Assembly: GCA_016219865.1 (NCBI GenBank)
Contig: JACRKF010000052.1
Coordinates: forward strand, 1 to 34,203
Length of the DNA: 34,203 nt
Direction of reading: 5' to 3'
From: Candidatus Woesearchaeota archaeon
GTDB lineage: Archaea; Nanobdellota; Nanobdellia; Woesearchaeales; DSVV01
How positions within the stretch are numbered: position 1 is the first letter of the stretch; each line of letters opens with the position of its first letter. The position numbers were made by a program, and so were the translations under genes. The notes beneath the pieces were generated by a model. That model made no database searches. It saw nothing but the letters and a program-made list of their open reading frames with translations, and had not been told where the DNA came from. This document shows positions 6,005 through 14,342 of the stretch, piece by piece.

Positions 6005-7912
6005 ATGGCTACACTCAATAAGATAAGCAAGGAAATTTTAAAGTTTTTACCAGAAGATAAAATCAGCGAGATTGCATTTGAAGCAGCTAATATTGTTCTT
6101 TATACAAAAGATAAAGATTTCTTTTTTGATAATGGGGATTCCATAAAACCAATTGTTGATAGCCTCAAAAAAAGAATTGAACTTCGTCCAGATCCAGATA
6201 TAACAATACCAAAAGAAAAAGCAGAAGAAATTATCAGAAAGATAATTCCTGAAGAAGCTGGAATCTCTGAAATAATTTTTGACACTCGTCGTTCAAGAGT
6301 TATTATTGAAACAGATAAACCAGGCGTTGCAATTGGAAAACAAGGGTCTTTATTGCGAGATATCAAAACACAAACATTGTGGGTTCCTTTAATCAGAAGA
6401 GCTCCTCCGATGAAATCAAAACTGATTACTAATATTAGAAACGTTCTCTATGAAAATAGTGAATATAGACGTAAATTCTTGGATAAAACTGGACATCGTA
6501 TCTATGATGGTTGGATTCGGGAAAAGAAACATGAATGGGTAAGATTAACTTATTTAGGTTCAGGAAGACATGTTGGTAAATCTTGCATTTTTTTACAAAC
6601 ACCTGAATCAAGGATTTTACTTGATGTAGGAGTAGATGTTTCAACAAATGATGAAAACGCATATCCTTATTTAGATGCGCCTGAGTTTAAAATCGATGAA
6701 TTAGATGCAGTTATCATTAGTCATAGTCACTTAGACCATTGTGGTTTTGTTCCTTATTTATTCAAATATGGTTATCGCGGACCTGTTTATTGCACAGCGC
6801 CAACAAGAGATACAATGGCTTTGTTAGTATTGGATTATATTAAAATTATGAAGAATGATAATAGAGAACCTATTTTTGATGTTGAAGATGTTAAACAGAT
6901 GGTTATGCATACAATTTGCTTAGATTATGAAGAAGTAAGTGATATTACGCCAGACGTAAGAATCACATTATACAATGCTGGGCACGTTCTTGGAAGCAGC
7001 ATGGTGCATTTGCACGTTGGCAATGGTTTGCATAATATATTATATACAGGTGATATGAAATTTGCAAGAACGCAATTACTTGAACCGTCTGTTACAGAAT
7101 TTCCAAGACTTGAAACATTAATGATTGAAGCAACTTATGGCGGGAAGACAAACATTGTCCCATCAAGAAAAGAATGTGAAATGCAATTTGCTGAATTCAT
7201 AAAAAGTGTTGTAGAAAGAAAAGGAAAGATTCTAATTCCTGTATTAGGTGTCGGAAGAGCGCAGGAAGTTATGATGATTGTTAGTGAATTGATTAAAGCA
7301 AAATACATGCCAGAAATTCCTATATTTATTGAGGGTATGATATGGGATGTTACTGCAATCCATTCAGCATATCCTGAATTTTTAAATTCAGATATCAGAA
7401 AATTAATCTTTCATAAAAATGAAAATCCATTTTTGTCACCTTTATTCAGAAGAGTAGCTTCAGCAAAAGAGAGAAAAGAAGTGCTTGAAGATACAGGTTC
7501 TTGCATTGTTATGGCAACTTCCGGTATGTTAATGGGAGGTCCTTCTGTGCAATATCTAAAAGAATTTGCAGATTCTCCAAGAAATATGCTTTTGTTTGTT
7601 TCATACCAAGCAGAAAATACTCTTGGCAGAAGAATTCAACGAGGAGATAGAGAAGTAACATTCCCAACAGGTTCAAATAAAGTTGAAACTGTTGCATTAA
7701 AACTTGAGATACAAACTCTTGAAGGATTTACAGGACATTCAGATAGAAGGCAATTGATGAACTTCATCTATAAATGCACGCCAAAACCAAAAAAAGTAAT
7801 CATCAATCATGGAGAAGCATCACGATGTTTAGACTTTGCATCATCAATCTACAAGATGTACGGTATCGAGACAACTGCTCCAAAGAATCTGGAAGCTGTT
7901 AGGTTGAAGTGA
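6005..7912 (+). CDS. fttA: FttA/aCPSF1 transcription termination factor, KH + metallo-beta-lactamase + beta-CASP ribonuclease
   Basis: Protein of 635 residues, full length for archaeal CPSF1/FttA, the endoribonuclease that cleaves nascent transcripts and terminates transcription at U-rich sites. An N-terminal KH region (about 1-150) contains the GKQG loop. The metallo-beta-lactamase core has the zinc motif HSHLDHCG near residues 239-246 and GHVLGSSMVHL further on. The beta-CASP part has FIEGMIWDVTAIHSAYPEFL, ATSGMLMGG, SYQAENTLGRRIQRG, GFTGHSDRRQL and the final zinc histidine in INHGEA. All catalytic motifs are intact. The ATG at 6005 follows AATGGTGAG, a ribosome binding site at normal spacing. 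It is co-directional with the proteasome gene. Confidence 0.96.
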   Translation: MATLNKISKEILKFLPEDKISEIAFEAANIVLYTKDKDFFFDNGDSIKPIVDSLKKRIELRPDPDITIPKEKAEEIIRKIIPEEAGISEIIFDTRRSRVIIETDKPGVAIGKQGSLLRDIKTQTLWVPLIRRAPPMKSKLITNIRNVLYENSEYRRKFLDKTGHRIYDGWIREKKHEWVRLTYLGSGRHVGKSCIFLQTPESRILLDVGVDVSTNDENAYPYLDAPEFKIDELDAVIISHSHLDHCGFVPYLFKYGYRGPVYCTAPTRDTMALLVLDYIKIMKNDNREPIFDVEDVKQMVMHTICLDYEEVSDITPDVRITLYNAGHVLGSSMVHLHVGNGLHNILYTGDMKFARTQLLEPSVTEFPRLETLMIEATYGGKTNIVPSRKECEMQFAEFIKSVVERKGKILIPVLGVGRAQEVMMIVSELIKAKYMPEIPIFIEGMIWDVTAIHSAYPEFLNSDIRKLIFHKNENPFLSPLFRRVASAKERKEVLEDTGSCIVMATSGMLMGGPSVQYLKEFADSPRNMLLFVSYQAENTLGRRIQRGDREVTFPTGSNKVETVALKLEIQTLEGFTGHSDRRQLMNFIYKCTPKPKKVIINHGEASRCLDFASSIYKMYGIETTAPKNLEAVRLK

Positions 7913-7935
7913 GTTATGGTTGAGAAAGTGGTTAA

Positions 7936-8163
7936 TTATTGACTGTTATAAAACAGAGATTTTACTTCGCAATTACCCCAGAATCGTGATTTATTGAGGA
8001 CGTAAATACAACAACCTGGGTTATTTGGATTTTCATTGCTTATCTTTATCGGTTTTTCATTAAGAATATCATGAGATAATTCTTTCCATAATTCATTTTC
8101 TTCAGTAAATAGTTTTAATAATTCTTCTTGCTTTATCCAATTGATAAAGGTCAAATACAACAA
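7936..8163 (-). CDS. Possible small hypothetical protein
   Basis: An open frame of up to 75 codons begins at a TTG inside the end of the broken phosphoesterase gene and has no ATG. Its residue composition (IKQEELLKLFTEENELWKEL, later CCIYVLNKSRFWGN) looks protein-like, and no gene lies opposite it for most of its length. There is no clear promoter or ribosome binding site. It could be the remnant of a lost gene's C-terminus. No family is recognised. Confidence 0.25.
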   Translation of the reverse strand: MLYLTFINWIKQEELLKLFTEENELWKELSHDILNEKPIKISNENPNNPGCCIYVLNKSRFWGNCEVKSLFYNSQ

Positions 8164-8586
8164 TTGCTAAATCGCTTCCAATATTATGATTCCCAGAAGA
8201 GAATGAAACGCTGTTATTGATTCTTTCCTTGAAATCTCCAGAAACTTGGACAGTTTCATGAATATGACCGTGAAATGTAAGATAAGGTTGGTATTGTTCT
8301 ACAAATAATCGCACTGCAAAACTACCAGCATGATTTCTATTAAGAAGCATATCTAAATGAGTATGAGTGGGAGGTGTATGGATAACATAGACTGTTTTAT
8401 TTGCATTTGTTTGATACAATGGTGAAGATAAATCTCTCTGGATTGAAACACAAAATCTTTAGGCGTTATATCTCCACCAATAATCAAACTATCCATATTA
8501 TTCTTGATGCAATAATCAATTAATTTGTTATATTGCACACTATTTCCATGTACATCTGATGTATAGGCAACAAGATGCTGTTTCAT
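8102..8586 (-). pseudogene. Metallophosphoesterase, broken by frameshift and internal deletion
   Basis: The N-terminal part (from ATG at 8586) has YTSDVHGN and IIGGDITPKDF, the first two metal-binding motifs of calcineurin-like phosphoesterases. A second frame, entered around 8420-8440, has VYVIHTPPTHTHLDML and LTFHGHIHETVQVSGDF, the last motifs of the same family. Between them the family normally has about 80-100 residues including a GN(D/H) motif. That part is absent here, so both a deletion and a frame change have occurred. Without the central metal ligand the product should be inactive. The C-terminal end looks natural. Confidence 0.8.
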
Positions 8587-8630
8587 GAGTTAAGGAAATG
8601 GCTGATTGTTTATATAGTTAATTATCTCAG

Positions 8631-9605
8631 TCATCCCCACTTCGCAAATATCTCATCATATGTCTTGATCAATTGTTCATAGCAGTAATCAACGATATCT
8701 TTATATAATAAATTCTCACTTTCTGTTAATTTTGCTTTGTGACCTTTTGATAATACAGCATAATACTTCATTTTGTCTTTATTCTTAATAATTAATGGAG
8801 GATAATTATTGCGAAGCAATATAAGATTGATCAATACTCTTCCTGTTCTCCCATTGCCATCATAAAAAGGATGGATTCTTTCAAATTTCTCATGGAATAA
8901 TGCTGATAGCGCTAACGGATGCAATTGTCGTTTGTTTTCAGCATACCATCTCATAAGAATTTCCATATCTGCTTGTATATATTTTGCATCTGTTGTATCA
9001 AAGGAAGCTCCAAAGACACGCACATTATGCTGGCGAAAACTACCTACTCGCTGATCTATGTTTTTCAAAAGCATTGCATGGATCTTAATGATTAATGCTG
9101 CTGTTATCTCAGGCTTTTCTTTGAGAATAAAATCAAAAGCATCTCGTTCGTTGATATGGTCATAGACTTCCTTGAGATCTTTGCCTTCAGGTGTTTTGTT
9201 CTCATTTAACAGAAAATTTGTTTCTTCTAAGGTGATGGTATTGCCTTCTATAGCATTAGTATTATAAACATAGGTTGTTTTAAAATCTTTAAACATATCT
9301 TGAAGGATCTTTTGGTCAAGATCATTCTGTTTTTTAATAAACTCTTCTCTTATTTCTTCTAGTTTCTGCTGTTGCGCATCTGAAAGGAATAAATCCTTCT
9401 TTTGCTGTGATTGTTTCATCATTTTTTTTATCTCCTTGATCTTATGCAATGGTATCTTCTTAATTTCCTTCAGTAGCTGTTTGTTTGTCAGCTTTTTCTT
9501 GCCAAGGTATGCAATAGTTTTCGTTCTAACTTTATCTTTATCACGCACTGAAATCCTCAAATAATAGTAACTATTGTTGCCAATAAGCTTCTTTTCAACA
9601 AACAT
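8631..9605 (-). CDS. Fic-domain AMP-transferase with its own inhibitory motif
   Basis: Fic protein of 324 residues. The catalytic motif HPFYDGNGRTGR (about residues 241-252) is intact, with the His, acidic residue and both arginines. Upstream, TNAIEGNTIT matches the (S/T)xxxE(G/N) inhibitory helix of class II Fic proteins, which blocks ATP until relieved. Such proteins AMPylate (or otherwise modify) other proteins. The first 40 residues (MFVEKKLIGNNSYYYLRISV) form a small beta segment, followed by a Lys-rich coiled region. A TATA box at 9628-9635 sits 26 bases upstream of the ATG, so the mRNA is leaderless, and two identical 12-bp repeats flank that box. The target protein is unknown. Confidence 0.92.
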   Translation of the reverse strand: MFVEKKLIGNNSYYYLRISVRDKDKVRTKTIAYLGKKKLTNKQLLKEIKKIPLHKIKEIKKMMKQSQQKKDLFLSDAQQQKLEEIREEFIKKQNDLDQKILQDMFKDFKTTYVYNTNAIEGNTITLEETNFLLNENKTPEGKDLKEVYDHINERDAFDFILKEKPEITAALIIKIHAMLLKNIDQRVGSFRQHNVRVFGASFDTTDAKYIQADMEILMRWYAENKRQLHPLALSALFHEKFERIHPFYDGNGRTGRVLINLILLRNNYPPLIIKNKDKMKYYAVLSKGHKAKLTESENLLYKDIVDYCYEQLIKTYDEIFAKWG

Positions 9606-9613
9606 TGATGCTA

Positions 9614-9656
9614 TTAGGGGTTACACATATATAAATGTTTTGTTTTAGGGGTTACA
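9614..9656. promoter_or_regulatory. Fic promoter with flanking direct repeats
   Basis: TTAGGGGTTACA occurs at 9614-9625 and 9645-9656, start-to-start 31 bp (about three helical turns), on either side of the TATA box at 9628-9635. A dimeric regulator could bind both copies on one DNA face and mask the promoter. Confidence 0.55.
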
Positions 9657-9790
9657 TTTAACTGGAATGGTTATTGTGTATTTCATAAACGAATGTATTG
9701 AATCAGGAAATAATTGATATAATGCTGGACATAAATAAATCATACAATATTCAAATAATTTTATAAATCCCAACTCCTTAAAGCAATCAA

Positions 9791-10444
9791 ATGCCAAATC
9801 CAACCAAACAAATAATTCAAAGAACAATCAACAATCTGCTTCAGAAAGACATTTCTATCCAGAAAGATCTGCAGCGTAATATCATCAACACAAGAGCATT
9901 AGCAAGCTATTTCATCAAGAATTATGCATTGCAGACATCTCTTGACGCAGTAATCAGCGCAATTCGAAGATTTCAGGCAGATGAAACTTTTAAAGAGAGC
10001 AAAGAATTGCAGAATGTATTCAAAGATATGATTATTCTCACAAAGAATAATATGGTGAGCATCAAACTCAAGGATAATGCATTTGGTGATATTGCAAAAG
10101 ACTTTGTTAAGGAGCAGAAACTCAAAAAGAATCTACGATTGATAAAAACAAAAGAATACATCAGAGTTCTTGTCAGTCAAAAAGATTTTGAGAGTAAAGT
10201 AAGTGTATTCCAAAAAGATGACATTCTTGAGATGAAACAGAATTTGTGCGAGATACGTTTAGTCTTAAGCAAAGATTACAATAATACTAAGGGGATTCTT
10301 GCAAAAATCACAGCAGAACTGGCATTGTATAATGTTAATATTTATGATACAATTCTTTGTATGCCTGAAATATTATTTTATGTTGATGAAAAAGATTTAA
10401 TTGCTGCGCAGAAAGGGATTATGGAACTGCAAAATTCTGTGTAA
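9791..10444 (+). CDS. ACT-domain regulatory-like protein
   Basis: Protein of 217 residues. The N-terminal half is helical (NINTRALASYFIKNYAL-like wing, then DAVISAIRRFQ), suggesting a helix-turn-helix. The C-terminal segment ITAELALYNVNIYDTILC is typical of an ACT fold, a ligand-sensing domain. Similar HTH-plus-ACT proteins of unknown role occur in archaea. A TATA box (TTTTATAAATC) is about 27 bases upstream of the ATG, so it is leaderless. The HD phosphohydrolase gene follows 35 bases later with its own TATA-like TTTAAATA. Ligand and target cannot be inferred. Confidence 0.6.
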   Translation: MPNPTKQIIQRTINNLLQKDISIQKDLQRNIINTRALASYFIKNYALQTSLDAVISAIRRFQADETFKESKELQNVFKDMIILTKNNMVSIKLKDNAFGDIAKDFVKEQKLKKNLRLIKTKEYIRVLVSQKDFESKVSVFQKDDILEMKQNLCEIRLVLSKDYNNTKGILAKITAELALYNVNIYDTILCMPEILFYVDEKDLIAAQKGIMELQNSV

Positions 10445-10479
10445 TAATCTTTAAATAGAAGAAAGCAATACCTGTTTTT

Positions 10480-12051
10480 ATGTTCACACCAAGAAAAAAA
10501 GGAAATGAGATAAATGATGGCATATTAAGAAATTTCAATTATCCTCCCTATCTTCTTGATCTGCTTGACTCAGCTGAGCTTCAGCGAGCACATTATGTTC
10601 GACAAAATGGATTTACAAGTATTTCTTATCCTAATCTTACTCATACGAGGAAAGTGCATCTCATTGGCACTGCGCGAAATGCTATTTTAATGTGGGGAAA
10701 CGCAAGAGCAAACACAAACTTTTATGATAAAGATATTAATTATGAATCAGTTATTTCCTCCGCAGCTTTGCTTCATGATATTGGGCATGCACCTTTCTCT
10801 CATGGATTAGAAGTACTCATTAGTGCGTTTTCAGGCAAAACTCATGAACAAGTTGCTGCTGAGATTGTAACTGGTGAGTTTTCATTATTAGAATTTTATA
10901 AAACTATTCCTGAAGGAATTATCTCAGCAGGCCAAAAAAGAATAATGATTGATTTATTGAGTGGTATTCCTTCAATCCCTGAAATATTAAGACAATATTG
11001 CATCCCTCCAGAAACTGTTGCGCAAATTATTCATAAAAAAAGGTTTGAATTGCTGCAAAAAGAAGGAAAAGGAAATGATTGCATAAGTAAAAATGCTTTT
11101 CTTAGAGAATTTATTGATGGTGATGTTATAGATGCTGACAAATTGGAGTACCTCATAAGAGATCCTAGAAATGCTGGAATTACTGAAACAAGATTTGATC
11201 CTGAATCTCTTATTGCATCCCTTGGTATTGTAGAATATGATGATAAGTATCATCTTGGTATTTCTGAGCAAGGGCTTGATCTTGTAAATCAATTATTAAC
11301 AACGCGCGCTTTTATGTATACAACAGTTTATACACATAAAACTGTCCTAAAGATTGAAGCAATGATATATGAATCTTACAAGAGATTCTTAAAATCATTA
11401 GGAAGAGAAAAGATGCAAGAATATGGGGAGTGTTTACACCTTCTTGATGATACTCAATTCGAAGCTTTTATGGGAACTAATAGCAAAGATGATATTGCGA
11501 TGAAATTACTGCTTCTTGCAAAATATGATCGAAGAAATAAATACAACATTGCTTATGGTATAAAAGGATATGAGATTACATTTAGAGAAGAAGAGAATAA
11601 TATAAAAAGAAAGATATTAGAGAAATTGTTTGCTGCTAATGGAGACACAGCAAAAGATCTTATTTCAAAAAGTATTTCTGGTGAACTCATTTTTTTAGAT
11701 GATTTCATAAGAAAAAGGATATTGGAAATGGTTAATACAAAAAATAAAGAGAAAATCGAAGATTATGAGATAATAGTTTATTTTCCTCATCCACGAAAAA
11801 TGGTTCCAAATATGCAACAATTGTATGAAAAGTTTAATCTTTATGTATTTGAAAAAAATGATCCTAAAAAAGTATATCACTCATCTAATGCTATCAAAGA
11901 TCACACTTTTTTTGATGAAAGGCTAGAAAAAGTATTTCAGTCGTTTTGTAGAGCACAAACATCATATAATTTTATAGTCTTAACTCCTGAGAAACATGTT
12001 CAGAGAGTAAAAAAAGCAACTGAAGAATATATCAAAGAATTATTGAAATAA
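10480..12051 (+). CDS. HD-superfamily phosphohydrolase (dNTPase-like, COG1078 type)
   Basis: Protein of 523 residues. The first metal histidine lies in LTHTRKVHLIGTARNAILM, the HD doublet in AALLHDIGHAPFSHGLE, and a later conserved Asp in DGDVIDADKLEYLIRDPRNA, the pattern of dGTPase/SAMHD1-like HD proteins. Members hydrolyse nucleoside triphosphates or related phosphate esters. The long C-terminal part (about 330-523) is helical with IVYFPHPRKMVPN. It is probably leaderless, with TTTAAATA about 27 bases before the ATG. A nucleoside phosphorylase gene follows 30 bases downstream, suggesting a nucleotide-salvage or nucleotide-control unit. The exact substrate is unknown. Confidence 0.85.
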   Translation: MFTPRKKGNEINDGILRNFNYPPYLLDLLDSAELQRAHYVRQNGFTSISYPNLTHTRKVHLIGTARNAILMWGNARANTNFYDKDINYESVISSAALLHDIGHAPFSHGLEVLISAFSGKTHEQVAAEIVTGEFSLLEFYKTIPEGIISAGQKRIMIDLLSGIPSIPEILRQYCIPPETVAQIIHKKRFELLQKEGKGNDCISKNAFLREFIDGDVIDADKLEYLIRDPRNAGITETRFDPESLIASLGIVEYDDKYHLGISEQGLDLVNQLLTTRAFMYTTVYTHKTVLKIEAMIYESYKRFLKSLGREKMQEYGECLHLLDDTQFEAFMGTNSKDDIAMKLLLLAKYDRRNKYNIAYGIKGYEITFREEENNIKRKILEKLFAANGDTAKDLISKSISGELIFLDDFIRKRILEMVNTKNKEKIEDYEIIVYFPHPRKMVPNMQQLYEKFNLYVFEKNDPKKVYHSSNAIKDHTFFDERLEKVFQSFCRAQTSYNFIVLTPEKHVQRVKKATEEYIKELLK

Positions 12052-12081
12052 TAATTGAAAGAATGGTTAAAAGGTGAGAAT

Positions 12082-13002
12082 ATGGGTGTTAAAGAATCTG
12101 AATTAATCATAATTGGTAATAAAATTTATCACTTGGGATTAAGTCAAGAGCAATTGGCAAAGAATATCTTTGTTGTTGGAGATCCTGCAAGAGCTGATAT
12201 TGTAGCAAGCAAATTTGATACAATTGATCATAAAGTAGAACATAGAGAGTTTATCACAAGAACAGGGACATATAAACAAATGCCTGTGAGTGTTATAGCA
12301 ACAGGTATTGGCACAGATAATAATGAAATTACACTTGTTGAAATGTTTGGATTAAACGAATTTAACTTTAGTTCACGTGAAAGAAAAGAAAATGCAGAAC
12401 CTTTAACAATCATTAGATTAGGTACATCTGGTGGCCCACAAAGAAATATTTTTGTTGGAACACTTGCAATTGCTTCTTATGCTTTAGGTTTAGATAATAC
12501 TGGAATGTTTTATGAATATCCAGCAGCAGATAGCACTGTCTTAACTATTGAAAGAGAAGCATACAGAATAATTACTGATGCAACACCTGATACAGCTCGA
12601 TTTAAAGGAAAAATCATTCCTTATGCTTCAAAAGCTTCTTCTGAAGTTGTTGATGCTTTAGTAAAATCTGCTGAAAGAGATTATGTTGTGGGAATCACTG
12701 CATCTGCTTCTGGATTTTTTGGACCTCAAGGAAGAGAAATACCTGGACTGCCAATAACTATTCCAAGACTGCAAGAACATTTGGCAACCCTTTTAGTAGA
12801 CAATAATCGTGTTGTTAATTTTGAAATGGAATCAAGTTTATTATTTCATTTAGCTGGTTTAATGGGTTATAGAGCTGGAACAATTTGTCCAATTATTGCA
12901 AATAGGCAGACAGGAGAATTCCTGGCAGATTATTCTGGAGCAGTTGAAAGATGTATTAAAGTTGGATTAGATGCAATGCTTGATTTATACAACAAAAGAT
13001 AA
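12082..13002 (+). CDS. Nucleoside phosphorylase, uridine phosphorylase family
   Basis: Enzyme of 306 residues of the PNP/UDP family, splitting nucleosides with phosphate to give a base and ribose-1-phosphate. Motifs are FVVGDPARADIV (phosphate binding), VIATGIGTDNNEI, IIRLGTSGG, and NFEMESSLLFHLAGL with the ribose-binding Met-Glu. They fit COG2820 uridine phosphorylase-like proteins. The ATG at 12082 is chosen because AAGGTGAG lies just upstream at normal spacing; a start at 12055 lacks this. The gap after the HD phosphohydrolase is only 30 bases, so the two are probably an operon. Base preference cannot be settled by eye. Confidence 0.9.
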   Translation: MGVKESELIIIGNKIYHLGLSQEQLAKNIFVVGDPARADIVASKFDTIDHKVEHREFITRTGTYKQMPVSVIATGIGTDNNEITLVEMFGLNEFNFSSRERKENAEPLTIIRLGTSGGPQRNIFVGTLAIASYALGLDNTGMFYEYPAADSTVLTIEREAYRIITDATPDTARFKGKIIPYASKASSEVVDALVKSAERDYVVGITASASGFFGPQGREIPGLPITIPRLQEHLATLLVDNNRVVNFEMESSLLFHLAGLMGYRAGTICPIIANRQTGEFLADYSGAVERCIKVGLDAMLDLYNKR

Positions 13003-13033
13003 AAAATCAAGAAAATAATGAAAATCAACAACT

Positions 13034-13915
13034 CTAATTAAAAAATTTCAACAATGATCTTTTATCATGGTAGTTAGCAGCACTTCCTCTATTTGCAACA
13101 TAATCTGCTTTTTTATCTCTTATTTGTAATTCTATCACAACTGGATTATTTAATCCAGGGAACGAATAAACAACATTTAGATGTTCAGCTTCATAGCCAT
13201 TATTTTTTGGTTTTCCACCAGCAAATCGTCCATTCTTTCTATAGCTCTTTCCATCAATGACCTGAAAATTATTCTCAACAAACGGAATAACTGTATCATA
13301 AATATAATTCCAATCTCTAGAATCATCAACAATTATTCTTACACCATAAGCATCTTGAATGAAAACAGTTTTTTGATTATTTTCTTTATCATTATGGAAT
13401 CGTATTTGTTTTCCTTCAACTGTTTCCACTCTTTTTTCAGTTTCAGGAGATAGTGTCTCATAACTTAAAATTTTAGTAGCTAATCTTTCAATTGATTTTC
13501 TTCTTTGAGAAATTGCAGTAACTTTACTCTGTAGATTCATCGCTCGATAAACTATTTCATTATGCTCTTGGTCTGTTACTTGTTTATTGTAGCAATCTTT
13601 CATAAATTGATCTACAAGTAGTTGAGTAAAATGATCAAGCGTTCCGTCGCAAGCTTCAAGAATCAATTGTGCTTTTCTTCTATGAACTTGTTCTTCATAA
13701 GGGAGATGCAGCACAGATGCTGCTACTGCCATCCCTATGTTTTGAACTAATCCATCTTCTTGTTGACTTATTCTAGAAAAATCAACTACTGCTAATGAAC
13801 TCCATGTAATATATTCAGATCGTAATTGAACTCCTTCTCGTTCAACTACACTGCACAAACTTTGCCTTCTACACCCAGAAATATTACTTTCATTATATTC
13901 TTGCATTACCATCAA
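13034..13915 (-). CDS. RelA/SpoT-like alarmone synthetase domain protein
   Basis: Protein of 293 residues. Residues about 135-290 match the RelA/SpoT nucleotidyltransferase domain. R138, K140 and K148 have the R-x-K-x7-K spacing of the ATP-binding loop. D188 in IQDAYGVRIIVDD aligns with the Mg-binding Asp, Y241 in KNNGYEAEHLNVVY with the GTP-stacking Tyr, and E262 in VIELQIRDKK with the catalytic Glu. GSAANYHDK follows as in RelA's AAH-x-YK. No HD hydrolase, TGS or ACT part is present. Residues 1-130 are helical and unrecognised. Such domains make (p)ppGpp or act as toxic synthetases or tRNA-modifying toxins. No obvious antitoxin gene adjoins it. Start could also be the third ATG codon. Confidence 0.8.
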   Translation of the reverse strand: MMVMQEYNESNISGCRRQSLCSVVEREGVQLRSEYITWSSLAVVDFSRISQQEDGLVQNIGMAVAASVLHLPYEEQVHRRKAQLILEACDGTLDHFTQLLVDQFMKDCYNKQVTDQEHNEIVYRAMNLQSKVTAISQRRKSIERLATKILSYETLSPETEKRVETVEGKQIRFHNDKENNQKTVFIQDAYGVRIIVDDSRDWNYIYDTVIPFVENNFQVIDGKSYRKNGRFAGGKPKNNGYEAEHLNVVYSFPGLNNPVVIELQIRDKKADYVANRGSAANYHDKRSLLKFFN

Positions 13916-13957
13916 CCCACAAACAAATTTTTATTTCAACCCAATTTATGTAAACTG

Positions 13958-13993
13958 TCAAGAACCACTGATCAATAGATAAGTGGTTCTTGA
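13958..13993. repeat. 12-bp inverted repeat upstream of the RelA/SpoT-like gene
   Basis: TCAAGAACCACT (13958-13969) faces AGTGGTTCTTGA (13982-13993) across a 12-base spacer. It lies 43 bases before the start of the synthetase gene. It could be a protein-binding site or the hairpin of an RNA read from the region upstream. Confidence 0.55.
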
Positions 13994-14149
13994 ATTGTAT
14001 AAAAATAAATCTATAGTAACTTAAGTGATATATAAATAATGTGACAATTATTAATTTCTTATTGTTGTTATGACATGTATTATATATTTTTGACACATAA
14101 TTTTTAATTTTCTATTTAGTTATTCTTGTTTTATTATTATTTAATCTTA
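13994..14149. other. AT-rich gene-free stretch
   Basis: This part of the 617-base gap between the synthetase gene and SRP54 is very AT-rich with long T runs. I see no coding sequence, tRNA or clear repeat in it. Confidence 0.5.
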
Positions 14150-14158
14150 TCATTAACA

Positions 14159-14269
14159 TCGTAATAAGTTAGTGGTTAGTAGTGGTTAGTAGTAAGTAGT
14201 TAGTGGTAAGCTGCAAATTTGCTGCAATACTGCAAACCACTAACTACCAACTACAGACTTATTACGTGC
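14159..14269. mobile_element. MITE-like palindromic element, copy A
   Basis: An approximately 105-bp imperfect palindrome (core 14161-14265) begins GTAATAAGTTAGTGGTTAGT and ends as the near-complement of that. It is about 85-90 percent identical to the reverse complement of 31846-31941. It is bracketed by the direct repeat TCATTAACA at 14150-14158 and 14270-14278, a likely target duplication. Compared with the other copy it has a small internal duplication in the TTAGTAG-rich left arm. It has no coding capacity, so mobility would need an enzyme supplied elsewhere. Confidence 0.75.
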
Positions 14270-14342
14270 TCATTAACAAAAACTTACCCTACCAGTATAC
14301 AAAAACGTAACATTTATATACTAGTTGCATCTATATAATTAG

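Noticed and set aside
8631-9605. Transposase identity for the Fic protein because its first 40 residues resemble an IS-like N-terminus
   Set aside because: The complete HPFxDGNGRxxR motif and inhibitory helix define it as Fic, and no transposase catalytic motifs follow.
13181-13453. 90-codon frame antisense to the RelA/SpoT-like gene, and a 67-codon frame at 13893-14096
   Set aside because: The first is opposite a well-supported domain. The second is low-complexity sequence from an AT-rich gap with no initiation signals.
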